Assembly (NCBI RefSeq): GCF_041320605.1
Contig: NZ_CP166679.1
Coordinates: 3,210,001-3,274,000, forward strand
Length of the DNA stretch: 64,000 nt
Direction of reading: 5' to 3'
DNA from: Arenibacter antarcticus
Lineage (GTDB): Bacteria; Bacteroidota; Bacteroidia; Flavobacteriales; Flavobacteriaceae
The notes beneath the pieces were generated by a model. It made no database searches and was not told where the DNA came from. It was given only the letters and a program-made list of their open reading frames with translations. Below are positions 24,320-34,473 of this stretch, in pieces. Both the position numbers and the translations under genes were made by a program. Within the stretch, counting starts at the first letter, position 1. Every line of letters starts with the position of its first letter.

Positions 24320-27300
24320 ATGATTTTTAACGAAGATTCAAGAGTAAAAATCCCTTCCATTTTACACTTAATGCAATTGGGGTATAAGTACTTGTCCTTA
24401 AAGGATAGTGCCTGGGATGCGGGAACCAATATATTCACTGAAATATTTCAAAAGCAAATTGCTGCAATTAACTTCGGCATAACTCCGACCGATATCAAAA
24501 AAGTATATGATGAAGTTACTTTGTCATTGGAAAATGAAGATTTAGGTCGTGCTTTTTACAACAAACTTATAGACCAATCGGGAATTAAATTAATCGACTT
24601 CGAAAACTTTGAGGAGAATAACTCCTTTCATGTAGTAACTGAATTGCCCTATCAAAAAGATGATGAGACTTTTAGGCCGGATATTATACTATTGATTAAT
24701 GGTATGCCGTTGGTTTTTTTAGAAGTTAAAAAGCCGAACAATAGAAATGGAGTTCAGGACGAACATAGACGCATGAAAACGCGTTTCCAAAATAAAAAGT
24801 TCCTAAAGTTCATCAACCTTACCCAACTCATGGTGTTTTCCAACAACATGAAGTATAGTGACGATGATTCCCAAATGTTGGAAGGAGCCTTTTATAGTAC
24901 CACCAACTATTATAAACCCAGCTTCAACTATTTCAGGGAAGAAGAAACTTTTGACTTACATGCTATCCTTCAGCCTATCACAGAGAACGAGGAGAACTTT
25001 GTTCTAAAGGATACCAACTTATTGAGCATAAAGAACTCACAAGAGTATATATCCAATAAACATCCGAATACACCGACCAACTCTATTTCCACTTCCCTAT
25101 TCCAAAAAGAGCGTTTAAAATTCATTTTACAATATGCTTTTGCTTATGTAGAGGAAGAAAAAGGTTTGGAAAAGCATGTGATGCGTTATCCACAACTTTT
25201 TGCAACCAAGGCAATCGAAAAAAAGCTAGAGAAAGGAGTTAAAAAAGGAATAATTTGGCACACCCAAGGTTCCGGTAAAACGGCATTGGCTTTTTTCAAT
25301 GTAAAATATCTTACGGATTATTATCAGAAGAAGAACATCATCCCTAAGTTTTATTTTATAGTAGACCGTCTGGATTTATTAACTCAAGCAGCAAAGGAAT
25401 TTACAGCTCGTGGACTTGTGGTGCATAAAATAGATTCAAGGGAGGCATTTACTAAAGACATTAAATCTACCGAGGTAATCCATAATAGTTCGGGTAAGGC
25501 AGAAATTACCGTAGTTAACATTCAGAAGTTTAAGGACGACCCTGATGTTATAAAAAATAACGATTACAACTTAAGTGTACAGCGGATATTCTTTTTGGAT
25601 GAAGTGCATCGCAGTTATAACCCTAAAGGCAGTTTTTTAGCAAATCTGGAACTGGCCGATACCCATTCCATAAAGATTGGACTAACCGGCACCCCCCTTT
25701 TGGGAACGGAATACAATTCCAAAACCTTATTTGGTGACTATATCCATAAATACTACTACAACCTTTCCATAAAGGATGGCTATACCTTACGGTTGATTCG
25801 AGAAGAAATAGAGACCAATTATAAGCTTGCCCTGCAGAAAACCTTGGAAGAGATTAAAATACTCCAGGGTAATACAGACAAAAAGAAGGTCTTTGCCCAC
25901 TATAAGTTTGTGGAACCCATGCTAGACTATATTGTAAAAGATATGGAGCAAGCAAGAATCGCTATGAACGACAATAGCATTGGAGGTATGGTGGTCTGTG
26001 ACTCTTCGGATCAAGCCAAGATGATGTATGACATCTTTCTGGAGAATTACGCTGATAAGACTGAACCGAATTTGAATCTGGCCGCCGAGGAACCCATTAC
26101 CTACACCACTAAAAAGAAAGAAGCCAGCGACGTTAAAACTGCTAAGGTTATTCTGCATGATATTGGCACCAAACAAGAGCGTAAAGACTGGGTGTCCGAC
26201 TTTAAGGTCGGTAAATTGGATCTCCTGTTTGTGTATAACATGCTCTTAACCGGTTTTGATGCGAAACGGCTAAAGAAGCTCTACATAGGGCGTAAAATAA
26301 AGTCGCACAATTTGCTGCAAACCCTTACCCGTGTCAACAGAACTTACAAGAATCATAAATACGGTTTTGTGGTGGACTTTGCAGATATTCAAAAAGAGTT
26401 CGATAAGACCAATCAGGATTACTTTAACGAGCTGCAATCGGAACTAGGGGATGAAATGCAGCATTATTCCAACCTCTTCAAATCTCCGGAAGAAATAAAG
26501 GAGGAGATAGAAGAAATAAAGGATATTCTTTTCAAATTCAATACCGTTAATGCCACCGTTTTCGGGGAGCAGATTTCTGAAATAAACGAGCGTACCGAAA
26601 TACGGCTTATAGCCAAAGCTTTAAACAATGCGAAAGAACTATACAATCTTATTCGTCTTTCCGGTAATTTTGAATTGCTGGAAAAACTGGATTTCAGAAA
26701 ATTATCGGTACTTTCCAGACTAACCAATGATAGGTTGGCACTTATCAATACCAAAATTGCCTTAGAGAATAATGTAGGGACAGATAATATTTTAAACACC
26801 GCCTTAGAAGATGTTATTTTTGCTTTCACAAAGGTGAAGGAAGAAGAAATGGTCTTGGCGGACGAGTTAAAAAACACCTTGCAGCGTACTAGAGAAATGT
26901 TGGGTGGTAACTTTGACCAGAAGGACCCTGTTTTTGTGTCTTTAAAAGAAGAGTTGGAACGACTGTTCAAAAAGAAAAATTTAAGTGAGGTAACCAAAGA
27001 AGAAATGGAAGCCAATATTAAGGCCTTAAACGATATTTATGATAAGGCCAAAAAACTGGAGCGAGAAAACCAATTGCTAAAAGCGAAATATGATTATGAC
27101 GCCAAATATGCCCGCATTCATAAACGCCTAATCGAAAAGGATCCTTTGACCGAAAGTGAGCGTAAATTGTTTGATGCCTTAATGGGTTTAAAAACTGCGG
27201 TAGATAAGGAAATTATGCAAAACTCTAAAATATTGGAGAATGAGAGTTATGTGGAACGAATGGTAATGCGCCTGGTGGTGAACCAGTTTAAAAAAGAACA

Positions 27301-27391
27301 ACATATAGACATCAATACAACCGATGTAAAACGCATTAATAGTATAATAGTTAGAGAATATATGAACGAATACAACGGTTACGTTGCGTAA
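24320..27391 (+). CDS. hsdR: Type I restriction enzyme, R subunit
   Basis: The 1023-residue HsdR has the expected order: an N-terminal PD-(D/E)xK nuclease (FRPDIILLINGMPLVFLEVK, about residues 118-137), a superfamily 2 motor with Walker A HTQGSGKTALA (about 313-323) and a DEVH box (about 425), then LTGTPL and a C-terminal helical domain. It translocates and cuts DNA lacking the cognate methylation, in complex with HsdM and HsdS. Length and motifs look intact. It starts an operon with rhuM-doc, hsdM and a broken hsdS. Confidence 0.95.
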   Translation: MIFNEDSRVKIPSILHLMQLGYKYLSLKDSAWDAGTNIFTEIFQKQIAAINFGITPTDIKKVYDEVTLSLENEDLGRAFYNKLIDQSGIKLIDFENFEENNSFHVVTELPYQKDDETFRPDIILLINGMPLVFLEVKKPNNRNGVQDEHRRMKTRFQNKKFLKFINLTQLMVFSNNMKYSDDDSQMLEGAFYSTTNYYKPSFNYFREEETFDLHAILQPITENEENFVLKDTNLLSIKNSQEYISNKHPNTPTNSISTSLFQKERLKFILQYAFAYVEEEKGLEKHVMRYPQLFATKAIEKKLEKGVKKGIIWHTQGSGKTALAFFNVKYLTDYYQKKNIIPKFYFIVDRLDLLTQAAKEFTARGLVVHKIDSREAFTKDIKSTEVIHNSSGKAEITVVNIQKFKDDPDVIKNNDYNLSVQRIFFLDEVHRSYNPKGSFLANLELADTHSIKIGLTGTPLLGTEYNSKTLFGDYIHKYYYNLSIKDGYTLRLIREEIETNYKLALQKTLEEIKILQGNTDKKKVFAHYKFVEPMLDYIVKDMEQARIAMNDNSIGGMVVCDSSDQAKMMYDIFLENYADKTEPNLNLAAEEPITYTTKKKEASDVKTAKVILHDIGTKQERKDWVSDFKVGKLDLLFVYNMLLTGFDAKRLKKLYIGRKIKSHNLLQTLTRVNRTYKNHKYGFVVDFADIQKEFDKTNQDYFNELQSELGDEMQHYSNLFKSPEEIKEEIEEIKDILFKFNTVNATVFGEQISEINERTEIRLIAKALNNAKELYNLIRLSGNFELLEKLDFRKLSVLSRLTNDRLALINTKIALENNVGTDNILNTALEDVIFAFTKVKEEEMVLADELKNTLQRTREMLGGNFDQKDPVFVSLKEELERLFKKKNLSEVTKEEMEANIKALNDIYDKAKKLERENQLLKAKYDYDAKYARIHKRLIEKDPLTESERKLFDALMGLKTAVDKEIMQNSKILENESYVERMVMRLVVNQFKKEQHIDINTTDVKRINSIIVREYMNEYNGYVA

Positions 27392-27446
27392 GGACCAAAT
27401 AAGCAACTGTCGCAAAATTGGCGTTAGTTGAAAAGTAAAATTTAAA

Positions 27447-28424
27447 ATGAAAGAACAAAACCAAATCGTAATATATCAGTCTGATGATGGAGCAACCCAA
27501 CTTCAAGTTAATCTTCAAGATGATACTATTTGGTTAACACAGGCTCAAATTGTAGAAGTTTTTAATTCTAGTAAAGCTAATATTAGTGAGCATATAAAAA
27601 ATATTTTTTTATCTGGTGAATTAACGGAAACGGCAACTGTTCGGAAATTCCGAACAGTTCAACAAGAAGGTGAAAGAACAGTAACTAGAAATAGAGTTCA
27701 TTATAATTTAGATGTCATAATTTCTGTTGGTTATCGTGTAAACTCAAAAAGAGGTACACAATTCCGTATATGGGCGAATCAAGTATTAAAAGATTATTTG
27801 GTTCAGGGTTATGCGGTAAACCAAAAACGTTTAGAACAAAAAGAACAAGAAGTAAAGTTATTAAAAGATGGTATTCATATTTTAAGTAGGGCTATTGAAG
27901 AAAAAATTGAAGACAATCAATGGCTTACAGTTTTCACTAAGGGCTTAAGTTTATTAGATGATTATGATCATGAACAATTAGACACCAAAGGATTAACTAT
28001 AAAGAAAGTAGATTACCCAAGTTTAACAGATTATCAAGAACTCATCAACCAAATGTTAAGCGAGTTTGATTCGGATGTTTTTGGTAAGGAAAAAGATAAA
28101 AGCTTTCAAAGCTCAATTGCTCAAATTGGAAAAGGATTTGGAGAAGCTGATTTTTACCCAACACTAGAGGAAAAAGCAGCCATGCTCTTATATCTAGTGG
28201 TAAAGAACCATTCTTTTGTAGATGGAAACAAACGAATAGCAGCAGCATGTTTTCTTAAATTTTTACAACAGAACGACATGCTTTTCAATAGTCAACAACA
28301 ACCTATTATAAGCAACGATACTTTAGCGAGTTTAACGTTGTTCATTGCTTCAAGTAAACCAGAAGAAATGCAAACCGTAACCCGTTTAGTAATTAGCGTG
28401 TTAAACAGAAATAATAGTAAATAA
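27447..28424 (+). CDS. RhuM-like protein with C-terminal Fic/Doc domain
   Basis: The protein has 325 residues. The N-terminal half (about 5-130) matches the RhuM family (IVIYQSDDGATQLQVNL, then TIWLTQAQIVEVF). The C-terminal half (about 175-325) is a Fic/Doc fold with HSFVDGNKR near residue 255, closer to the Doc signature (HxFxDGNKR) than to AMPylating Fic (HxFxxGNGR). Doc enzymes modify or inactivate host targets and act as toxins. Its place between hsdR and hsdM is recurrent in Bacteroidetes type I loci and suggests a phage-defence or addiction role. No separate antitoxin is visible. Confidence 0.88.
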   Translation: MKEQNQIVIYQSDDGATQLQVNLQDDTIWLTQAQIVEVFNSSKANISEHIKNIFLSGELTETATVRKFRTVQQEGERTVTRNRVHYNLDVIISVGYRVNSKRGTQFRIWANQVLKDYLVQGYAVNQKRLEQKEQEVKLLKDGIHILSRAIEEKIEDNQWLTVFTKGLSLLDDYDHEQLDTKGLTIKKVDYPSLTDYQELINQMLSEFDSDVFGKEKDKSFQSSIAQIGKGFGEADFYPTLEEKAAMLLYLVVKNHSFVDGNKRIAAACFLKFLQQNDMLFNSQQQPIISNDTLASLTLFIASSKPEEMQTVTRLVISVLNRNNSK

Positions 28425-28445
28425 AAAAACAGGGAAAATAAAATA

Positions 28446-30077
28446 ATGACAAGCACAGCAAAATTTGAAACCCAGACCAAAGCACTAATAGACGACCTTA
28501 AAAGCGTTTGTGCCAACTACGGTTTGGGAAATGACGGAAATGAATTTAAAATCATTACCCAGGTATTTTTATATAAGTTCTTGAACGATAAATATGTTTA
28601 TGAACTAAAACAGTTAGAGCCAGCTCTAGCCAAAGCAGAAGACTTTGACGCCGCCTTAAAGAAGTATTCCGATGATGAATTGGAGCTGTTGAGCATGCAG
28701 ATAAACGAGAATACGGCCCGTATTGCACCCCAAAACTTTTTGTCTCGTTTATTCGAACAACAAAATCAACCAAAGTTTGCCGATATTTTTGACCAGACGT
28801 TGATGGATGTGGCCAAGGCTAACAGTGATATTTTCTCAGTGCTTACCCAAGGAGGTGAAAAAATAGTCTTGTTTGAAAACATAAGTAAATATGTTTCCGA
28901 TAATAGGGATGCGTTTTGCAAGGCACTAGTGAATAAACTTGTGGGTTTTAGTTTTGAGCATATTTTCACCCAAAAGTTCGACTTCTTCGCTACCATATTT
29001 GAGTATTTGATAAAAGACTACAACTCCAATAGCGGTGGTAAATATGCGGAGTATTTTACACCACATGCCGTTGCCAAAATCATGGCCGCCTGTTTGGTCA
29101 CGGATGAAAATGTAAACAACGTAACCTGTTATGATCCGGGTGCGGGATCGGGTACCTTATTGATGAATTTGGCCCACGCCATTGGCGAAGACAAGTGTAC
29201 CATTTACTCCCAGGACATCTCCCAAAAGTCATCTGCCTTGTTGCGTTTGAATCTTATATTGAACAATCTGGTACACTCCATACAGAATATTATTCAGGGA
29301 AATACCATTTTAACGCCCTACCATAAGCAGGAGAACGGACAATTGGAGCAGTTTGATTATATCGTTTCCAACCCGCCGTTTAAATTGGATTTTAGTGATT
29401 ATAGTGCAGATTTGGACAGCAAGGCCAATAAAGAACGCTTTTTTGCGGGCATACCAAAAGTACCGGCCAAAAAGAAGGAGTCAATGGCCATTTATTTGCT
29501 GTTCATACAGCATATCATGCACTCTTTAAGGGATAAAACAGGGAAGGCTGCCATTGTAGTTCCCACTGGTTTTATTACGGCACAAAGCGGCATAGATAAA
29601 AAGATTAGGGAAAAATTGGTGGATAGTAAAATGTTGGCAGGAGTAGTTAGTATGCCATCTAACATTTTCGCCACTACGGGTACCAATGTTAGTATTTTGT
29701 TCTTGGACAAGGCAAATAAAGGGGATTTGATTTTGATTGATGCCTCCAATTTGGGTACCAAAGTAAAAGAGGGCAAGAACCAAAAAACGGTATTAAGCGA
29801 TACCGAAGAGCAGCAAATAATAGACATTTTTAACGTCAAGGAAGCTAAAGACGAATTATCGGTTGTGGTGTCTTATGCCGATATTAAAGCTAAAAACTAT
29901 AGCCTTAGTGCTGGGCAATATTTTGAGGTAAAGATTGACTATGTTGATATTACTGCACAGGAGTTTGATGCTAAATTGAGAAACTTTGAAAGCAATTTAG
30001 AAGACCTATTTTCTGAATCTAAAAGATTAGAAAGGGATGTTCAGAAGAATTTTTTAACCTTAAAATTTGAAAATTAA
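28446..30077 (+). CDS. hsdM: Type I restriction-modification methyltransferase, M subunit
   Basis: The 543-residue HsdM has an N-terminal helical domain (about 10-160) and an adenine N6-methyltransferase domain with the SAM motif CYDPGAGSGTLLMNL (about 236-250) and the catalytic motif NPPF (about 309-312). The stop codon overlaps the hsdS start as TAATG. It appears complete, so adenine methylation would require a working HsdS, which the operon no longer encodes in full. Confidence 0.95.
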   Translation: MTSTAKFETQTKALIDDLKSVCANYGLGNDGNEFKIITQVFLYKFLNDKYVYELKQLEPALAKAEDFDAALKKYSDDELELLSMQINENTARIAPQNFLSRLFEQQNQPKFADIFDQTLMDVAKANSDIFSVLTQGGEKIVLFENISKYVSDNRDAFCKALVNKLVGFSFEHIFTQKFDFFATIFEYLIKDYNSNSGGKYAEYFTPHAVAKIMAACLVTDENVNNVTCYDPGAGSGTLLMNLAHAIGEDKCTIYSQDISQKSSALLRLNLILNNLVHSIQNIIQGNTILTPYHKQENGQLEQFDYIVSNPPFKLDFSDYSADLDSKANKERFFAGIPKVPAKKKESMAIYLLFIQHIMHSLRDKTGKAAIVVPTGFITAQSGIDKKIREKLVDSKMLAGVVSMPSNIFATTGTNVSILFLDKANKGDLILIDASNLGTKVKEGKNQKTVLSDTEEQQIIDIFNVKEAKDELSVVVSYADIKAKNYSLSAGQYFEVKIDYVDITAQEFDAKLRNFESNLEDLFSESKRLERDVQKNFLTLKFEN

Positions 30078-30586
30078 TGTTAAGGAAGGAATGGAAAAAA
30101 TATAGTGTTGAGGAAATAATACATGATTTATTTGATGGACCACATGCTACGCCTAAATCCTCTAATTCTGGACCTGTATTTTTAGGGATTAGGAATATTT
30201 CTGAGGACAATCGTATAGATTTATCAGAAATAAGACATATTTCAGAAGAAGACTTTGCTAAATGGACAAAAAGGGTTTTACCCCAAAAAGATGATTTAGT
30301 TTTTATTTATGAAGCAACCTTAGACAGGTATGCCTTAATCCCAGCTGATTTAAAGTGTTGTTTAGGAAGGAGAATGGCTTTACTTCGTTTGAATACATTA
30401 AAAGTTAATCCAAGTTTTCTTTTATATTATTTTGGAAGCTCCGAATGGAAACAAACTGTCTCCCAAAATTTAATTGTCGGTGCTACAGTAAATAATACTT
30501 GCGAAAACGATTGTGTATTGCTGTTAATAAGTGATTTATTTTTGAATTTTTATTTTTGCTCTGTTTCGCAAAGTCCTCCGACTTAG
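30077..30586 (+). pseudogene. hsdS: Truncated type I specificity subunit
   Basis: The first 140 or so residues look like the first target recognition domain of HsdS (WKKYSVEEIIHDLFDGPHAT..., ending at IVGATVNNT). At about 30495, where the central conserved helices should begin, the reading changes to an unrelated low-complexity tail and stops at 169 residues, against about 400 for a full HsdS. The second recognition domain and both coiled coils are gone. Followed by a scrap of a dispersed repeat (about 30563-30584). Confidence 0.8.
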
Positions 30587-30788
30587 AGACTATTTTTTCC
30601 TTCTAGATTTCTTGTCAACACCTAGTTTATTTTGTTTCTGTATCCGTTGAATTTATATACATAATTTTTCTTTTTACGTGTTGTGCACGACCTTAAATAA
30701 AACCCTACATGAACTGTACTGAATGCGGTATGTTTTGAGTTGAATTTCGGATAGAGTTTAGTAATTTAGATATACCAAATTAGTCCAA

Positions 30789-31148
30789 TTGAAAGCGATA
30801 ATATTATATATATCGATTTCTGTTTATGCATTGGTTGTGGCTGCGCAGGCTCCCGGACCAAAGCGGTACAATTTTGCGCATTATACAGAAGAGTCAGGAC
30901 TAAACTCGTATCAGGTTAACGCTACCGTCCAAGATGATGATGGATACATTTGGATCGCTACAAACGAGGGTCTTCAGCGTTATGATGGGTTGCGCTACAA
31001 AAGTTTTGGTCATGTACACAACGATTCCACGTCAATCCCATCCAAAAGTATATTACAATTGCTGATTGATAAGAACAAAAATTTATGGATACTTACCAGA
31101 GAGGGGAAAGTGGGAATATTCAACACTAAAAAGTTTACTTTCAATGAG
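30789..31148 (+). pseudogene. 5' fragment of a two-component regulator propeller sensor
   Basis: From a TTG start, a signal peptide (LYISISVYALVVAAQAPGP) is followed by the first Reg_prop blades: GLNSYQVNATVQDDDGYIWI, then TNEGLQRYDG and KNKNLWILTREG. These head very large hybrid sensor kinases (usually over 1000 residues). Here the frame stops after about 120 residues because it runs into the truncated kinase on the other strand. It is therefore only an N-terminal remnant. Confidence 0.8.
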
Positions 31149-32012
31149 TAATTGAAGGGTAAGTGGTGCCAGTAATTTGGTTTTATCTTCCTCTGACGCC
31201 GTCATTTTTAACTGTAACCCATTGCCAAACCTCGCTTTCAGCAAAAACATATAGGAATCGGCAAATTTTAATTCCGTATCCAGTGTCACCAATTGTACTT
31301 CATCACTGCTCAACATATAGCAATATACCTTACTCATTTCATCCAAAAATCTTTCTGCCATTTCTTTATCGCATTGTATTAAACTGGATAGTGAATTTAG
31401 ACTGTTAAACAGAAAATGGGGATTTACCTGACTCTTTAGACCTTGTAGCTGGCTTTTTTTATAGACCTGGTTCAGTTTTTCGGTTGCTTGTCGGTTTAAC
31501 TGCCATTCTTTGTACCGGGAAATTCCCTCCATTAAAAAGGTGATAAAAATACTAATGATACCTAATACTAGATAACTCCAAGCAAAGGCCTTCTCGTTGA
31601 AGCGGTATTCAAAATATGCTATTGACTCGAATATGTTGAATAGTGCGGATAGGAATAATCCGGTGGTTATGAGTAATGCGACTATCATGAACGACAATCG
31701 TTTGGCCAATTCAGCTTCCGATGGAAATCTTTGCTTTAACAAAACCGCAATGACTCCGCAGCTAATAAAAACAGGACAGAACCAAAAAAACGTAAGCAAG
31801 CTAACAGATATAAAAAACCAAAATCCTGAAAAATATTGAGTACCGAAAATAATACAATTGAGAAAAAATATAAATATAGGTGTAACAATCAGCATCACCT
31901 TATTGTCCAACCCATTATATTGTGGCAAATCTACTCGCATTTGGCTTCCAAATAATCTGTAATCAGTTGTTTGCTCCTCTTTTCTCTCACTGGGATAGGG
32001 TACAGTATTCAT
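31140..32012 (-). pseudogene. LytS/YehU-type histidine kinase, 3'-truncated
   Basis: Residues up to about 290 show four membrane helices and the His_kinase region with QVNPHFLFNSLNSLSSL (phosphoacceptor His). The protein should continue with the N box (LLIENAIKHN) and ATP-binding domain, but after LQLLIE it reads into the antisense of the propeller fragment and ends about 20 residues later. It lacks ATP binding and cannot be an active kinase. It overlaps the upstream cytochrome stop by ATGA, so it was part of that operon. Confidence 0.85.
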
Positions 32013-32617
32013 TCCAAGTCTGATAAAGGTTTTGGAGCAGGCACAATATTGTTTACAGGGGTTGTGGTTTTTAAAAAATAATAGAGAGATTTAATATCTT
32101 CATCGTTCAAATTTTTATACACCTCCCAAGGCATGGGGGGCAATATGTTTCGGGAGTTTTCCAGTCCTTTGTATTTTCCTTCTCGAATGGCCCGCATAAA
32201 ATTTTCTTCGCTCCAATTTCCGATTCCCGAAGGGTCACTGGTGATATTTGCCGAGAAGGACTGGCCCCAGGGACCGATAGAAGTCGTTAGATCTGACGCA
32301 AACAGCACCCAACCATTTTTTAAGACAGAGGTATTAATAGGGGGTACCTGCCCATTTTGAGGGAATCCGGATAAATGAAGTTCCGGTATTATTTCTGGGC
32401 CTTGGGGTCCCATACGTTTGGGTGAGTGACAATCTGCACAACCAATGGAGTTGACCAAGTATTCCCCACGCTTTACCAATGCATTGGAATCCAGGTATTT
32501 GGTCGGAATTACTGTAGCAAAATTCTCATGGGATTTTGCAGAGGCATGTTTACAAGCAGCGACACTAAAGGCAGTTAAAATTGACACGGCCAATAAAGAT
32601 AGAGTGGAGTTACGCAT
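32009..32617 (-). CDS. Mono-heme cytochrome c lipoprotein
   Basis: The 202-residue exported protein has a lipoprotein-type signal (FSVAAC, Cys at 22) and one heme site IGCADCHSPK, with a likely distal Met in ILPPMPWEVY. It resembles c-type cytochromes fused to or paired with periplasmic oxidoreductases. Its partner enzyme is not visible nearby. The ATGA overlap with the broken kinase indicates former cotranscription. Confidence 0.85.
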   Translation of the reverse strand: MRNSTLSLLAVSILTAFSVAACKHASAKSHENFATVIPTKYLDSNALVKRGEYLVNSIGCADCHSPKRMGPQGPEIIPELHLSGFPQNGQVPPINTSVLKNGWVLFASDLTTSIGPWGQSFSANITSDPSGIGNWSEENFMRAIREGKYKGLENSRNILPPMPWEVYKNLNDEDIKSLYYFLKTTTPVNNIVPAPKPLSDLE

Positions 32618-32831
32618 AATTGACAGAGTTTAAAGATTAATAATGGAGTTAAAAGTTGATCCAATTTATTTTGAGAATAATCAAAAAACAATATTCTAAT
32701 GTTTGAATTGAGGAAATTGGCGCATGAGTTGAGTAAAGACCATAATGAGGAGTCTTCATTTTTAACAATACTCCAATTTTTTTGTTGCTAAATGCACTAT
32801 AAATACCTGAAATAATTACTCTACCCTATAC

Positions 32832-33101
32832 CTAAGGATTTATTTGCATGGATACTGTAATGGGGTCAAGTACGGTATGTTTGGTTTTTATATCCTTGTT
32901 CGAGGGATCATTTATAATAGCTTCAAATTTCTCCATATCGGTCACTTCAATGATCATGACCACAGAATTTGGATCATCGGCATCCTGAAAGGTTTTAAGG
33001 TCTGACATTGCTGGACCAAATAAATCGAGCCGGTCCTGATGACCTTTGATCCACGTGTTAAAATCCCCTACTTTGTGTCTCGTAATGATTGTTTTTTTCA
33101 T
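32832..33101 (-). CDS. Small ferredoxin-like (ABM/DUF3764-type) protein
   Basis: The 89-residue cytoplasmic protein has the beta-alpha-beta pattern of dimeric alpha/beta-barrel proteins (VGDFNTWIKGHQDR, then VVMIIEVTDMEKFEAIIND). It resembles antibiotic-biosynthesis-monooxygenase-like or DUF3764 proteins. Function unknown. It precedes no close partner, but the methyltransferase gene 155 bp upstream runs the same way. Confidence 0.55.
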   Translation of the reverse strand: MKKTIITRHKVGDFNTWIKGHQDRLDLFGPAMSDLKTFQDADDPNSVVMIIEVTDMEKFEAIINDPSNKDIKTKHTVLDPITVSMQINP

Positions 33102-33256
33102 GATATTTATTTTTAGATTAATAGTTGTTAAAGGAATTGAACTTAGTTTATTTCCCTTATAACCTTACTTTCCATCCAACCGCGGTCTAAATACTTAGGC
33201 GATTGAACTTTCAATCATCTTTTAATTGACCTAGGGAGAAAAGTTTTACTGCTTAC

Positions 33257-34294
33257 TCACTTTATTGCAAGTGCGGCACTTGTTGGGCCTGTAAGTGGCA
33301 TAATTGAAATTTGCCCAAAACCCACTTCTTTGGTTAGTTCTTCAAAATCTGATATTGAAAAATCATAACCCTCTGGGGTTTCTATCAGCATGTTAAGGGA
33401 CATCAGCAGGCCAAAGGCATTCTTTTTTCGACCTGCATCAATAATATTTTCAATAACCACGAATGCACCCCCTTTTGGTAAAGCGTCATATGCCTTTTTG
33501 ATCAGCATTTTCTTATTAGCTGTTCCCCAATCGTGCAATATGTTGCCCATGGTAATCACATCTGCCTTTGGAAAATCATCGGTAAAAAAGTCGCCGGCTG
33601 CCACTTTAACCTTTTCGCCCAGCCCCATGACATCCATATTTTCTTGGGCGATGGGTGACACTGCGGGCAGATCAAAGGTGGTGCATTCCATATGTGGGTT
33701 GTTAATCACCACTTGGGCCGATAGGATCCCCCCCGAACCTCCAATATCACAGAGCGTTTTATAGTTGGAGAAATCGAATTGTTTCCCAAAGGCTATAAAA
33801 TTTCCCATTTGAACGCCCGTCATGGCTCTTATAAATTCTCGAAGTCTCGCAGGATCGGCATAGATGGCATCAAAAGGGGATTTGCCATTATTTTTGGTCT
33901 CATTTTGTGGCAAGCCTGTTTTTAGGCCTACTTCCAGATTATTCCAAAAGGGATATAGGCGGTTGTTTGCCATTTCCAAGATTCCGCCCATATAACTAGG
34001 CTTATTTTTGTCTAGGAATAGGTCGCTGTCCGCTGCATTGCTATAGACCGATGTTTTCTTGATCCCAGTCCGATTTAAAAACCCTAGTGCTACCAAGGCA
34101 TCTAGAAAATCGTAAAGGCTTCTAGGATGAAGTCCCAGTTTCTCTTTTATATCCTCGCCGGAATGCTGGCCTTGTCCCAAGAGGGTAAATAGCCCCATAT
34201 TGACTGCTGTGAGCAAGGTTTTAGTGGCAAAAAATCCCGTTCCGACCTGCATAATCTTGGCGGGATCTACTTGCGTTGTTGAGGTTGTTTCCAT
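33257..34294 (-). CDS. SAM-dependent O-methyltransferase (AOMT family)
   Basis: The 345-residue protein has an N-terminal winged dimerisation domain (ATKTLLTAVNMGLFTLLG) and a Rossmann domain with CDIGGSGGILS (SAM motif I) and ITMGNILHDWG (His of the catalytic region), as in acetylserotonin/hydroxyneurosporene-type small-molecule O-methyltransferases. The substrate is unknown. No biosynthetic cluster surrounds it. Confidence 0.85.
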   Translation of the reverse strand: METTSTTQVDPAKIMQVGTGFFATKTLLTAVNMGLFTLLGQGQHSGEDIKEKLGLHPRSLYDFLDALVALGFLNRTGIKKTSVYSNAADSDLFLDKNKPSYMGGILEMANNRLYPFWNNLEVGLKTGLPQNETKNNGKSPFDAIYADPARLREFIRAMTGVQMGNFIAFGKQFDFSNYKTLCDIGGSGGILSAQVVINNPHMECTTFDLPAVSPIAQENMDVMGLGEKVKVAAGDFFTDDFPKADVITMGNILHDWGTANKKMLIKKAYDALPKGGAFVVIENIIDAGRKKNAFGLLMSLNMLIETPEGYDFSISDFEELTKEVGFGQISIMPLTGPTSAALAIK

Positions 34295-34473
34295 TACTAG
34301 TTGTATTTAAAGATGTAAATTAAATTTATCCTGATTTCTTTTATTACTAGACTTCCCCTAGACATAAGTGTTGCTCCCCCTGTGGAAAAGTTGGTCAGGT
34401 CAGCTGCAACAGCCTGTCCTTCATGTGAATATCAAATCTACGATAGGTAAGATAACAGCTTAGGCTTGTGAGG

